Positions 1 through 8,154 of a stretch of DNA of 64,000 nucleotides are shown here, in pieces; position 1 is the first letter of the stretch, and each line of letters begins with the position of its first letter. The translations under genes and the position numbers were made by a program. The notes under the pieces were generated by a model. That model saw only the letters and a list, made by a program, of their open reading frames with translations. It searched no databases and was not told the origin of the DNA. Source of the DNA: Seleniivibrio sp. (GTDB lineage Bacteria; Chrysiogenota; Deferribacteres; Deferribacterales; Geovibrionaceae); assembly GCF_021209385.1 (NCBI RefSeq), contig NZ_JAJOIL010000037.1:222067-286066 (forward strand), given 5' to 3'.

Positions 1-1
1 A

Positions 2-397
2 GAGAAAAAATGGGTGAGCTACATCAGCCTGTTCTTCATGGTGGACGAAGGCTGGGCGCTGACCATGGGCAAAATGGCACGCACTGCCGAACGCATAGGT
101 TACCTTGCAGGTACAGGATTCATCCTCTATTTTCTCTGGCTGGCTTCCGCCATGATAGGCAGACAGGCAGGAGCTTTCATCCCTTCTCCTGAAAAGCTGG
201 GTATAGATTTCGCTCTGTCGGCTGTGTTCATAACAATGGCTATATCCGGTTTCCGCGGAAGAAAGGACATACCCGTCATAGTTGTGGCAGTCATAGTTTC
301 CTGTCTTTTCGAGCATTATGTGGGCGGGAAATGGTACATACTGGCGGGCGGCATCGCCGGCGGATTTACAGCATGGATAAGTTATGGACAAGACTAG
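2..397 (+). CDS. azlC: AzlC-family branched-chain amino acid exporter, large subunit (5' truncated)
   Basis: This is the C-terminal ~131 residues of an AzlC-type permease; the frame is open to the window edge, so the start lies upstream. The fragment carries the family's 'MVDEGWALT' stretch followed by hydrophobic segments. AzlC works with the small membrane protein AzlD to export branched-chain amino acids or analogues across the inner membrane. The stop overlaps the next gene (azlD) by 14 nt, the usual coupled arrangement for this pair. The substrate is known from the family only; nothing in the window confirms it. Confidence 0.85.
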   Translation, partial: EKKWVSYISLFFMVDEGWALTMGKMARTAERIGYLAGTGFILYFLWLASAMIGRQAGAFIPSPEKLGIDFALSAVFITMAISGFRGRKDIPVIVVAVIVSCLFEHYVGGKWYILAGGIAGGFTAWISYGQD

Positions 398-680
398 TTT
401 TCTGACCATTCTCGGAATGGGGATAGCAACATATATCACCCGTGTTCTCGGGTTCTATATAGCGGGAAAAGTCAAACTCACGCCCAGATTCCGCTACGCA
501 CTGCAAAGCATCCCGATAGCAATACTGGTATCGATTGTTGCTCCGACGATAATAAAAGGTTCAATTCCTGAAATACTTTCGGCGATGGTGGTTATAGGCA
601 CTGCGATAACCGGACGCGGACTTCTTTTCTGTCTCGCTGTGGGCATCATGGCTATCAATTTCTTCAGATATATCTTTTAA
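384..680 (+). CDS. azlD: AzlD-family small membrane subunit of amino acid exporter
   Basis: The protein has 98 residues with about three or four membrane segments, the usual AzlD size. The N-terminal motif 'ATYITRVLGFYIAG' and the 'ALQSIPIAILVSIVAPTI' region are typical of the family. It pairs with the upstream AzlC, whose 3' end it overlaps by 14 nt, implying translational coupling. It ends convergently with the next reverse-strand gene with a 4-nt overlap, so the two transcription units abut directly. Confidence 0.85.
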   Translation: MDKTSFLTILGMGIATYITRVLGFYIAGKVKLTPRFRYALQSIPIAILVSIVAPTIIKGSIPEILSAMVVIGTAITGRGLLFCLAVGIMAINFFRYIF

Positions 681-1498
681 AAAGGGAGTGTTTCCAGAAG
701 TTTTCCTATCTTTTCAACGGATTTTTTCACTTTCGCATCTGTCATAAGGTCGCGTTTGTCTTTCAGAATTTCAGACAGTTCCTTGCCCAGTGTGTTGCGC
801 AGGCTTTTGCCCGCCTCCGAAACGGATTGAGGCAGAGCGTTCTTTGCAGAAAGCAGGCGCATGGTGTCCGCCACTGCTGTCATTCTGGGAACAAGTTTTT
901 TCACCGCATCCACGAAAAGCTCGTTGGCATTTACGAATTTACGCACGGTCTCTGCCTTTTGAAGAGCCGCCGCATAGCGTTTCGCCAGCGAATCGAATTC
1001 TTTCAGCACAGCCTCAAGCTCTGCCACCTGCTCCTCTGATGCTTCGGAGGTTTCGGCGTTCAGCTTTTCAGCCATGGCGTTCACAGAACCTGCAAAGGAC
1101 TTTGCAACTTCATCAAAGTTTCCGTCCTGTTCCATAGCGCCCATGAAAAGCGGATTTTCAGTAAGCACCTGATAGAGCTCCTGTTCGGCTTTTTTAAACT
1201 CAGCGTCGGTAAAAAACATGGCTGTTTTTGAGTAAATATTTGATATCCTCTTCCCGAAACAGTCGCCTGTTTTCTCCGCCATTTCGCGCAGTTCCGCACT
1301 TGCAGTGCCCAGCGTCATAAGTTCCGCGTATTTCGTACTGACGGCTTCAAGGTCTTCATACTGCGCCCTGACCTCCTGTGCGCATATCTTCATAGCAGAG
1401 ATGAATTCCTGTTTTTCCCTAGCAGCTTCCATCGCCGCGGCATACTTTTCCGCAGTCTCATGGTGACGTTTCATAACCTCGGTAACATTCGCGCTCAT
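677..1498 (-). CDS. Hypothetical helical, coiled-coil protein
   Basis: I do not recognise a family. The 273 residues are almost entirely charged and alanine-rich helix-forming sequence, rich in E, K and A, with no signal peptide and no membrane segment. It is probably a cytoplasmic elongated helical protein. A strong ribosome site (GGAGGT, five bases before the ATG) supports the start at 1498. It lies about 60 nt downstream of ctaB on the same strand, so it may be read through from the cytochrome oxidase operon, but no functional link can be drawn from its sequence. Confidence 0.7.
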   Translation of the reverse strand: MSANVTEVMKRHHETAEKYAAAMEAAREKQEFISAMKICAQEVRAQYEDLEAVSTKYAELMTLGTASAELREMAEKTGDCFGKRISNIYSKTAMFFTDAEFKKAEQELYQVLTENPLFMGAMEQDGNFDEVAKSFAGSVNAMAEKLNAETSEASEEQVAELEAVLKEFDSLAKRYAAALQKAETVRKFVNANELFVDAVKKLVPRMTAVADTMRLLSAKNALPQSVSEAGKSLRNTLGKELSEILKDKRDLMTDAKVKKSVEKIGKLLETLPF

Positions 1499-1558
1499 AA
1501 CGCACCTCCGCTGTTTCAGAAATGAGATGATACCGTGTTATGCTTTATACTGCAAGGA

Positions 1559-2395
1559 TTAATGAATCAGAACTCTGTCGCCGATGAGAAGAAGAAAAAA
1601 CAGCACAGCAGAAAGGTTAAGTGAGTTGAAACGGAGCATAGGTTTTTTTGCATAGCCAAAGATGAAGAATACAACAGGTATCACAGCTGCGATATTCAGC
1701 ACGGCAGTAAATCTGCTGTTATACACTTCGGAAAAAGAGATGAAAAGAAGTGCCGTAAGATACCCGACAGCCCAGACCAGAACAAACAGCCTGCTCTTGT
1801 CCGCGCCGTATGAAAACGTCAGCGTCTTAAAACCTGCGCGTCTGTAGTCGTCTGCATAGATGTCAGCCAGAACGGCAAAATGCGGCGTCTGCCAGAGGTA
1901 AAGCACGGCTGTGACAAGCAATATCTCTCTGTCGAAAGGGTTGCCGCCTGCCATGCTGTAGCCGAGCATTGGCGGCATAGCGCCTGTCAGCGCACCGAGC
2001 ATTACGGAAAAAGGAGATATCCTTTTGAAAGGCGTATATATGAAGTTATACCCCAGAACCACCAGCAAACCTATGACCAGAGCTGCGACGCTACCGCTTA
2101 TGGCTATGAAACAGAACCCTATGAGTATCAGCACAACTGAAAACATCAGCGCCTCTTTTGGCATTATGAAGCCCCTTGGCAAAGGACGCTTCATTGTGCG
2201 CGTCATCATCGCGTCCATCTCCCGCTCCTGATACTGGTTCAGTGCGGAACAGCCGAAAGAAAGAAAACATGCCGCGCATACAGCCAAAAGATGCGTAACA
2301 CCAATATGGCGAAAAGAAAGGCAGGCCCCCGCAAAAGCGGAAAGGCCTACCATTGATGATAATCGTAATCTGACAAGATGCTTTATGCTTCGCAT
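1559..2395 (-). CDS. ctaB: Protoheme IX farnesyltransferase (heme O synthase)
   Basis: This UbiA-family integral membrane prenyltransferase has 278 residues and multiple hydrophobic segments. It adds a farnesyl group to heme B to make heme O, the precursor of heme A. The two Asp-rich prenyl-diphosphate/Mg motifs are visible: 'NQYQEREMDAMMTRTMKRPLP' near residue 55 and 'YADDYRRAG' near residue 180. The start directly follows the coxB stop with no gap, so it is the last oxidase gene of the operon. No heme A synthase (ctaA) is in the window; it would have to be elsewhere if the oxidase uses heme A. Confidence 0.93.
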   Translation of the reverse strand: MRSIKHLVRLRLSSMVGLSAFAGACLSFRHIGVTHLLAVCAACFLSFGCSALNQYQEREMDAMMTRTMKRPLPRGFIMPKEALMFSVVLILIGFCFIAISGSVAALVIGLLVVLGYNFIYTPFKRISPFSVMLGALTGAMPPMLGYSMAGGNPFDREILLVTAVLYLWQTPHFAVLADIYADDYRRAGFKTLTFSYGADKSRLFVLVWAVGYLTALLFISFSEVYNSRFTAVLNIAAVIPVVFFIFGYAKKPMLRFNSLNLSAVLFFLLLIGDRVLIH

Positions 2396-3607
2396 CTATT
2401 TCAGTGTGCTGATGTACTCTATCAGCGCTTTCATGTCGTCGTCGCTGAGGCTTTCGTATTCCGGCATTGAAGGTTCAAAACCGTCAACAACGTACTCAGA
2501 CGGATGTTTGATGGAGCTTATTATATACTCCACGTTTGCAGTGACCTCCATCTTTTTGCCGTCTTTCAGAACAGTTGTCTTTCTGTCCATCAGCCCCTTA
2601 AAGCTAGGTCCGACCATCTCGCTTCCGTCAACGGAGTGACATCCGGTACAGCCTTCGCGCTCGGCTACCTCGGCACCCTTAGCCCCTGCCCTAACAGCAG
2701 GTTTGCCGCCGCCCTTGAAGTATTCAAGCATTTTTGCAAGTTCCTCTTTGGAAACCTCGGTCGGAGGCATCATATCCTCGTAACCTTTTACAATGTCGGC
2801 TCCGGGCTCAAGAATAGATTTTTCAATATAAGCGTCGTCGGCTTTAACTGTTTTCTCTTTGCCGTTTTCCATAACAACCGTGTCGCGTCCGTATATATCT
2901 TTAAAGCTGGGTCCCACAAGCTCTGTTCCGTCTGTAGTGTGACAGTCGAAGCAGCCGTGTTTCTTCATCACCTCTTCGCCTTCGTTGGGAGCTTCCGTGG
3001 CGGAGGATGAAGCGTTCAGCCATTTGTCAAATTCTTCCTTCGGAACTACAACGACCTTGGAAAGCATGTAGGAGTGACGCACGCCGCAGTATTCGGCACA
3101 CTGTATCTCATATTCGGCTGGTTCGCCGCTGTTAAACCACACATATGTGTGCATACCCGGCACTGTGTCCATTTTTACACGGAACGCAGCGACATAAAAG
3201 CTGTGGATAACGTCAACCGAAGTCAGGTCAACTTTTATCGGTGTATCCGCAGGAACGTACAGCTTGTCGCTGGTCTTTCCGTTGGGATATTCAAATTTCC
3301 ACGACCACATGCGGGCGGTACACTTGACCTCATAACTGTCGGCTGGGGCTTCGCGAAGAGCCTTGTAGCCTACCCAGCCGTACCAGAACATTGCGCCGAC
3401 TATGATGCACGGCACGATGGTCCAGATGAGTTCCGCAACAAGATTGCCCTCTATCTGCGACGGTTCGGGGTTTCTTTTTCTGCTGTATCTGTAAAGGAAA
3501 TACAGAGTTACCGCCGTTATCAGAAACAGGATGATAAAAGATATCCCGAATATAAATTTAAATGCCGTGTCAACTTTGCTTACGGCATCTATCAGTGTCG
3601 TATCCAT
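2396..3607 (-). CDS. coxB: Cytochrome c oxidase subunit II with two C-terminal cytochrome c domains
   Basis: The protein has 403 residues. Two N-terminal membrane helices (about 18-40 and 57-80) precede a periplasmic CuA domain with ligands His135, Cys170, Glu172, Cys174, His178 and Met181 ('CAEYCGVRHSYM'). Two cytochrome c domains follow, with heme motifs CFDCH (219-223) and CTGCH (320-324), each with a downstream Met candidate ('DMMPPTE', 'PSMPEY'). It accepts electrons from cytochrome c and passes them to CoxA. Most caa3 subunits II carry one heme c domain, so the tandem domain is unusual. The two domains resemble each other closely ('LVGPSFKDIYGR' and 'MVGPSFKGLMDR'), which suggests internal duplication. 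The gene starts 1 nt after coxD ends. Confidence 0.95.
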   Translation of the reverse strand: MDTTLIDAVSKVDTAFKFIFGISFIILFLITAVTLYFLYRYSRKRNPEPSQIEGNLVAELIWTIVPCIIVGAMFWYGWVGYKALREAPADSYEVKCTARMWSWKFEYPNGKTSDKLYVPADTPIKVDLTSVDVIHSFYVAAFRVKMDTVPGMHTYVWFNSGEPAEYEIQCAEYCGVRHSYMLSKVVVVPKEEFDKWLNASSSATEAPNEGEEVMKKHGCFDCHTTDGTELVGPSFKDIYGRDTVVMENGKEKTVKADDAYIEKSILEPGADIVKGYEDMMPPTEVSKEELAKMLEYFKGGGKPAVRAGAKGAEVAEREGCTGCHSVDGSEMVGPSFKGLMDRKTTVLKDGKKMEVTANVEYIISSIKHPSEYVVDGFEPSMPEYESLSDDDMKALIEYISTLK

Positions 3608-3608
3608 A

Positions 3609-3920
3609 TCAGCCTCCCCTGTATGCCAGATCGAAGAACGTCATGCCTATGAAAATGGCGAGCAGCAGGAAACACAGAAAAACTATCATCTGCATAAACC
3701 TGTTCTCATATTTCATGTGCATGAAGAACAATATGACCAGCAGAGCCTTTGTAACAGCCAGCGTAAGCGCAACAGCAACGTTCAGAAAGCCGAGGTCAAT
3801 GCGCGACACTGCAACTGTTGTACCGGTCAGCAGAAGCAGCAGGACAAGGATTATCCCTGCCGTCTTTATACTGAGTATATGATGTTGATGTTCATGATTT
3901 TCACTCATAACAGACCTCAC
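3609..3920 (-). CDS. coxD: Cytochrome c oxidase subunit IV (CoxD/CtaF-like)
   Basis: This small membrane protein of 103 residues has about three hydrophobic helices and a His-rich N-terminus ('ENHEHQHHIL'). The 'KALLVILFFMHMKYE' segment is characteristic of the prokaryotic subunit IV family. It is thought to stabilise the oxidase complex and takes no direct part in catalysis. It sits between coxC (4-nt overlap) and coxB (1-nt gap), the standard place in caa3 operons. Confidence 0.9.
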   Translation of the reverse strand: MRSVMSENHEHQHHILSIKTAGIILVLLLLLTGTTVAVSRIDLGFLNVAVALTLAVTKALLVILFFMHMKYENRFMQMIVFLCFLLLAIFIGMTFFDLAYRGG

Positions 3921-4516
3921 AACACAAGATAGAACAGGGGAAACAGGAATATCCAGATGAGGTCAACTATGTGCCAGTAAAGACCTGCATTTTCCAGTTT
4001 CACAAAATCCTGCTGATTGATAACGTCCTTCTTCATGAACCACACCATAACCGAAAGCAGAATTGCTCCGATTACGACGTGAACGGCGTGAAGCCCTGTC
4101 ATGAGGAAATACAGCCCGAAGAAGATATTCTCACCGTGGGACATCTCGCGAAGGTGCGGAGAGTCCGGCCAGATGCCGTGGTGGAATTTTGCGCGCCATT
4201 CTATCGTCTTGTTTATCACGAAAATGCCCGCACAGGCTATCGTCAGATATGTAAAGTTAACGGCAAGCTTCTTTTTTCCCTGCTGGATAAAAGTGATCGC
4301 CGCCGCTATGGCAAAGCTGGAGAACAGCAGTACCACAGTGTTAAGTGTTCCTATGAACACGTCCAGCTGTTTTCCGCCCACATGGAAATCCGCTCTGTAT
4401 TCATGCAGATATGCTGCATAAAGCACGAACATACCGCCGAAAAGCAGCACTTCCGTAAACAAAAACAACCACATGCCGAGCTTTGCGCCGGCGTAATCCT
4501 TATGTGTATTACTCAT
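3917..4516 (-). CDS. coxC: Cytochrome c oxidase subunit III
   Basis: The 199-residue heme-copper oxidase subunit III has five predicted membrane helices, the short bacterial form. Family features include 'GMWLFLFTEVLLFGGMF' near the N-terminus, 'MTGLHAVHVVIGAI' and the C-terminal 'LYWHIVDLIWIFLFPLFYL'. It binds no metal and stabilises the catalytic core. It overlaps coxA by 8 nt and coxD by 4 nt, so translation is likely coupled along the operon. Confidence 0.95.
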   Translation of the reverse strand: MSNTHKDYAGAKLGMWLFLFTEVLLFGGMFVLYAAYLHEYRADFHVGGKQLDVFIGTLNTVVLLFSSFAIAAAITFIQQGKKKLAVNFTYLTIACAGIFVINKTIEWRAKFHHGIWPDSPHLREMSHGENIFFGLYFLMTGLHAVHVVIGAILLSVMVWFMKKDVINQQDFVKLENAGLYWHIVDLIWIFLFPLFYLVL

Positions 4517-6125
4517 CAGGCGTTATCCCCCTGAAATCGTATGGTTTACGGGATGCGTCCGGTTCCTCGTCAAAGTTCAGAAGGGGCGGAGGCGTGGGGG
4601 TAGCCCATTCCAGTGTGGCGGCACCCCAAGGGTTGCGCCCGACCTTTTCGCCTTTCGTAAAACCTCTCCAGAGGTTGACAAGCATTATAATTATGCCGAC
4701 GGCAAGAATCCATGATCCCACTGTGGAGATAACATGACCCTCCTGATACTGCGGCAGGTAGTCGTAGTAACGTCTGGGCATACCCTCAAGCCCGATGATG
4801 AACAGCGGGAAATAGAGCAGGTTAAAGCCCACGAACAGGATATAAAAAGCGATTTTAGCTATTTTTTTGTTATACATTCTGCCGTAATACTTCGGAAGCC
4901 AGAAATGAGCCGCGGCAAACATGCCGAATCCGGTGCCGCCGAAGATAACGTAGTGGAAGTGGCTTACGACAAAATAGGTATCGTGAACGTGCACATCCGT
5001 TCCGGCAGAACCAAGGATCAGCCCCGTAAGACCGCCGACTGAGAACAGGAAGATGAATCCCAGTGCGTAAAGCAGAGGGGGTTCAACGGATATGGAACCT
5101 TTGTAAAGGGTTGCCGTCCAGTTGAATACTTTTATAGCCGACGGAATGGCGACCACGAATGTCAGAAGCGAGAAGATGAGAACCGCCGTGTCGCTCATGC
5201 CCGATGTGAACATGTGATGCGCCCAGACCAGCGAACCTGCGAAGGCTATCATAAGGCTGGAAAAGGCTATCGCCTTATACCCGAAAATCGGTTTGCGGGC
5301 AAAGACGGGGATAATATCCGAAACAACACCCATGGCGGGAAGTATCATAATGTACACCGCAGGGTGAGAGTATATCCAGAAAAGGTGCTGATAAAGAATG
5401 GGGTCGCCACCCTTATTCGGGTCGAAAAGACCTACACCCAGAACCCGTTCGGCAAAAATCAGAAGCACCGTAATACCAAGCACAGGGGTTGCAAGAACCT
5501 GAATCCAGCCTGTGGCATAGAGCGACCATGTAAAAAGAGGTATCTTCGTCCATGTCATGCCAGGCGCGCGGAGCCTGTGAATGGTTGTTATGAAGTTAAG
5601 TCCTGTAAGTATTGATGAAAAGCCAAGAATGAACACCGCTATGACGGCAACTGATACGTTTGTTGTGGTGAACTCCGAAAACGGAACGTAAAACGTCCAG
5701 CCTGTGTCCGGTGCGCCGCCGCCTGTAAAAAGGGATACGAGAGCGAGTAACGTTCCGCCTACATAAAGGTACCATGAAAACAGGTTAAGTCTCGGAAACG
5801 CCACGTCTTCCGCCCCAAGCTGTATAGGCAGTACAAGGTTGCCTATTGCGGCGGGTATGCTGGGGATCACCACGATAAATATCATTATCACCCCGTGGAG
5901 AGTGAAAACCGTATTATATGTCTGTGCATCCATTATTGTTCTGCCCGGCGCGATAAGCTCAAGCCGGATCGCGAGTCCGAGACACAGTCCGGCAATGAAC
6001 ATCGCCAGAATGATATACATATACATAAGCCCGATGCGCTTATGGTCGGTGGTGGTCAGCCATGCCATGATACCGGAACGGCTGCTTCCCGAATCCTCCC
6101 AGAACGAAAGAGAGTTATTGCTCAT
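4509..6125 (-). CDS. coxA: Cytochrome c oxidase subunit I, A2-type (caa3)
   Basis: This is the catalytic subunit of a proton-pumping heme-copper oxidase, 538 residues with twelve or more helices. Metal ligands are visible: the low-spin heme His in 'FTLHGVIMIF', the CuB His and cross-linked Tyr in 'YSHPAVYIMILP', the CuB pair in 'WAHHMFTSGM', and both heme histidines in 'VVSHFHYVIFGG'. The YSHPxVY motif replaces the Glu of A1 oxidases and marks the A2 type, which agrees with the cytochrome c-fused subunit II. I chose the start at 6125 because GAGG lies five bases upstream; a longer frame exists but adds residues lying inside sco. The gene overlaps sco by 11 nt. Confidence 0.96.
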   Translation of the reverse strand: MSNNSLSFWEDSGSSRSGIMAWLTTTDHKRIGLMYMYIILAMFIAGLCLGLAIRLELIAPGRTIMDAQTYNTVFTLHGVIMIFIVVIPSIPAAIGNLVLPIQLGAEDVAFPRLNLFSWYLYVGGTLLALVSLFTGGGAPDTGWTFYVPFSEFTTTNVSVAVIAVFILGFSSILTGLNFITTIHRLRAPGMTWTKIPLFTWSLYATGWIQVLATPVLGITVLLIFAERVLGVGLFDPNKGGDPILYQHLFWIYSHPAVYIMILPAMGVVSDIIPVFARKPIFGYKAIAFSSLMIAFAGSLVWAHHMFTSGMSDTAVLIFSLLTFVVAIPSAIKVFNWTATLYKGSISVEPPLLYALGFIFLFSVGGLTGLILGSAGTDVHVHDTYFVVSHFHYVIFGGTGFGMFAAAHFWLPKYYGRMYNKKIAKIAFYILFVGFNLLYFPLFIIGLEGMPRRYYDYLPQYQEGHVISTVGSWILAVGIIIMLVNLWRGFTKGEKVGRNPWGAATLEWATPTPPPLLNFDEEPDASRKPYDFRGITPDE

Positions 6126-7023
6126 GCGAACCTCGTTTTTTTCTCTTTTTTCCGCCAAAAAACAGATATGAAGCAAAAACGGCTATCACCAGAAGAACGA
6201 CGATGCCTGAAACCTTCATAACGTCAAAAACATATTTCTTACCCTGCGGGTCGTAGCTGAAACAGTAAGCAACCAGCTTTTTAACTGAAAGTCCGGGAGT
6301 TTCTTTTTCTGCCTCAACAACCGACATGGTCATTTCAAACGGAAGAATGTCCGTTCCGTATAAGTACCTTACTATCTTTCCGCTTCTGGAAACCGCCATT
6401 ACTGAAACAGGGTGAAGAAAATCCCTGTCCTTTCTCTGGAACCTGAAACCCAGAGCGTTCATAAGCTTGTCTATATTCTCTTTGGAACCGGTCAGAAATA
6501 TCCAGCCGTTATCAGGAATGGCGCCGTTTGCCGCCTTCATGTAATTGACCTTTTTTTCTGCCGCTGTTTTAGGTGTGTCATATTCGTCGAAGCTGACTGA
6601 AACCACCTGAAACGTCTCTCCGACCTTCATTTTCATCTGCGGGATGATATCCGCAAGCCTTGACTGGAGGAAATTGCACACGTTCGGACAGCTGTAGTAA
6701 ACAGGGGCGAACAGCGTAGGTTTATCCACTATCTCTTTCAGAGTGACGGTGCGTCCGTCGGAAGTCTGAAACTCAAGGTCAAGGGGTATTATGGAACCAA
6801 GATGCTCCGTTACGCCGACGTTCGACTGTTCCTGAGGCGTGGGTTCCTTGTGGACATGCTCTTTCGCCATATCGCCATGATCCATATTTTGCATGTCTTC
6901 ATGGTTCATATGTTCCGCAGGGGCGTCACCATCCGCCGCATAAGCGGAGCGGGTGGTAAACGAACCTGTCAGACATAATACTGTCAGAAAAATGCCGGCA
7001 AATTTTAATGTCTGCTTTATCAT
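6115..7023 (-). CDS. SCO1/SenC-type copper chaperone, membrane-anchored
   Basis: The 302-residue protein has an N-terminal signal segment ending near 'SAYA', a thioredoxin-fold SCO domain and a C-terminal membrane helix followed by a basic tail. The copper site is visible as 'SCPNVC' plus the distal His in 'DRDFLHPVSVMAVS'. SCO proteins deliver copper to the CuA site of subunit II. Residues about 38-60 are rich in His and Met ('HMNHEDMQNMDHGDM'), a likely extra copper-binding segment. It lies 4 nt after the cytochrome c gene and overlaps coxA, which places it in oxidase assembly. Confidence 0.92.
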   Translation of the reverse strand: MIKQTLKFAGIFLTVLCLTGSFTTRSAYAADGDAPAEHMNHEDMQNMDHGDMAKEHVHKEPTPQEQSNVGVTEHLGSIIPLDLEFQTSDGRTVTLKEIVDKPTLFAPVYYSCPNVCNFLQSRLADIIPQMKMKVGETFQVVSVSFDEYDTPKTAAEKKVNYMKAANGAIPDNGWIFLTGSKENIDKLMNALGFRFQRKDRDFLHPVSVMAVSRSGKIVRYLYGTDILPFEMTMSVVEAEKETPGLSVKKLVAYCFSYDPQGKKYVFDVMKVSGIVVLLVIAVFASYLFFGGKKRKKRGSHEQ

Positions 7024-7027
7024 AGGC

Positions 7028-7327
7028 TTATTTCAGTTTTGAAATATAGTCTGCAAGAGCCTTGATCTCCTCGGGAGTCAGTTTGGCAACCTGAGACTGC
7101 ATAATTGCTTTTTTAGCTCCGCCTTCGCCCGCCTGATAACCTTTCAGATCGGCTTCGATATCTTTGGCAGGCTGTCCCTTAATAACTCCGCTTACGCCGA
7201 GAGCCTTCTTTGACCCGTCGGCGCCGTGGCAGCCTTTGCACTTTGCATAAAGTGCGGCGCCGTCGGCAGCGGCAAACGCTGTTGAAACTGCAGTGAGAAA
7301 CACAATAAATCCGATAGTCTTTTTCAT
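7028..7327 (-). CDS. Small periplasmic c-type cytochrome
   Basis: The 99-residue precursor has a clear signal peptide ending at 'AFAA' and one heme-binding CxxCH motif ('CKGCH'). The axial Met is probably the one in 'KKAIMQSQVAKLT'. It resembles class I cytochromes c such as c553 and is the first gene of the oxidase operon, so it is a plausible electron donor to CoxB. The start at 7327 has GAGG eight bases upstream; an upstream in-frame start would place a non-signal extension before the Lys-rich signal peptide. Confidence 0.9.
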   Translation of the reverse strand: MKKTIGFIVFLTAVSTAFAAADGAALYAKCKGCHGADGSKKALGVSGVIKGQPAKDIEADLKGYQAGEGGAKKAIMQSQVAKLTPEEIKALADYISKLK

Positions 7328-7365
7328 GGTTATTACCTCGCTAACAAAAATAGGAGACATTCTTA

Positions 7366-7394
7366 ATTTTATATTTTATAACGCCTTTCGTCAA
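7366..7394 (-). promoter_or_regulatory. Candidate sigma-70 promoter of the caa3 oxidase operon
   Basis: On the reverse strand, TTGACG (7389-7394) and TAAAAT (7366-7371) are separated by 17 bases, ahead of the first operon gene at 7327. All seven downstream genes are nearly contiguous, so this is the best placed promoter. No regulator site is evident. Confidence 0.4.
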
Positions 7395-7412
7395 ATAAAC
7401 ATTGTAAAGGTA

Positions 7413-8048
7413 TTAAACAATACGTTTACCGAGTCTTTGAAGCACCGCTTCCGTTATCTCAAAACTGCGGCAGTCTATACCCATATCCTTCATAGCATCT
7501 GCAAGCCCGATGAAAGCGGAATCGTGTATACTTTTATGTAAAATATTCATTGGTATGAATGCGTTCTCCTCGCAGATTGACATTGTCATCGCCCTTCTGC
7601 AGGCGTCCGCATCGGCACTCGTGACAGAACGGCATACAAGCGGACGCACCGGATGTATCGTACATTCGCCCTCGCTGCCGAGAAACCCGCAGGGGATGTT
7701 AGCAATGATGCGTTCCTGTTCGTCATATCCTGCGATATGCACTTTGATGTAATGAAGTTTTCTCTTAAGCTCTTCAATATCGTCTGCTGAAAGGGATGAT
7801 AAAAGATATTCCGCGATGGTGTCAGCCTCAAGGCACAGAACGGGAACGTGGACACGACAGCAATGGCTACAGCCTCTGCGGCACTTAATGTGGGACGCTT
7901 CCTCATCGGAAATATCCTCCGCCGCCCTCTGCTGTGTCAATTGATGTATCCTGTCCATGATTTCGGCGGGGCTTTCGCCGGCTTTCACCGAATCAGTGAC
8001 GGATGAATAAACTGTTTCGTGGAAGTCATATATCTTTATGCCTGCCAT
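7413..8048 (-). CDS. YkgJ-family cysteine cluster protein
   Basis: The predicted 211-residue cytoplasmic protein contains the YkgJ (Fe-S or zinc cluster) cysteine pattern: 'CRRGCSHCC' and, about 60 residues later, 'CGFLGSEGECTIHPVRPLVCR'-type spacing (C, C and C). Members of this family are widespread, bind a metal cluster and mostly have no known reaction. I chose ATG 8048 because the sequence becomes family-like there; a GTG at 8087 is also possible. Neither start has a ribosome site, and a TATAAT lies six bases before 8048, so the message may be leaderless. Confidence 0.8.
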   Translation of the reverse strand: MAGIKIYDFHETVYSSVTDSVKAGESPAEIMDRIHQLTQQRAAEDISDEEASHIKCRRGCSHCCRVHVPVLCLEADTIAEYLLSSLSADDIEELKRKLHYIKVHIAGYDEQERIIANIPCGFLGSEGECTIHPVRPLVCRSVTSADADACRRAMTMSICEENAFIPMNILHKSIHDSAFIGLADAMKDMGIDCRSFEITEAVLQRLGKRIV

Positions 8049-8054
8049 GAAATA

Positions 8055-8060
8055 ATTATA
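8055..8060 (-). promoter_or_regulatory. -10 element placed for a leaderless transcript
   Basis: The reverse strand reads TATAAT only six bases before ATG 8048, with no Shine-Dalgarno sequence between. A weak -35-like CTGTAC lies 18 bases upstream. If used, transcription would start at or next to the start codon. Confidence 0.3.
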
Positions 8061-8128
8061 ACACGGACAGCTCTTTGTGTACAGCACTGATAATAATGAA
8101 TTTTAGTTCACTTAAATTAATAAACAGA

Positions 8129-8153
8129 TAATAAATAAATTAATTATTTATTA
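8129..8153 (-). terminator. A+T-rich perfect hairpin after the kinase gene
   Basis: Two perfect 10-base arms (8129-8138 and 8144-8153) with a 5-base loop sit immediately after the histidine kinase stop. The stem is entirely A/T, so it would be a weak terminator or a 3'-end stabilising structure. Confidence 0.3.
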
Positions 8154-8154
8154 A

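Noticed and set aside
4734..5615. Several forward open frames across the coxA region
   Set aside because: They are antisense to a gene with all heme-copper ligands conserved and have no family resemblance.
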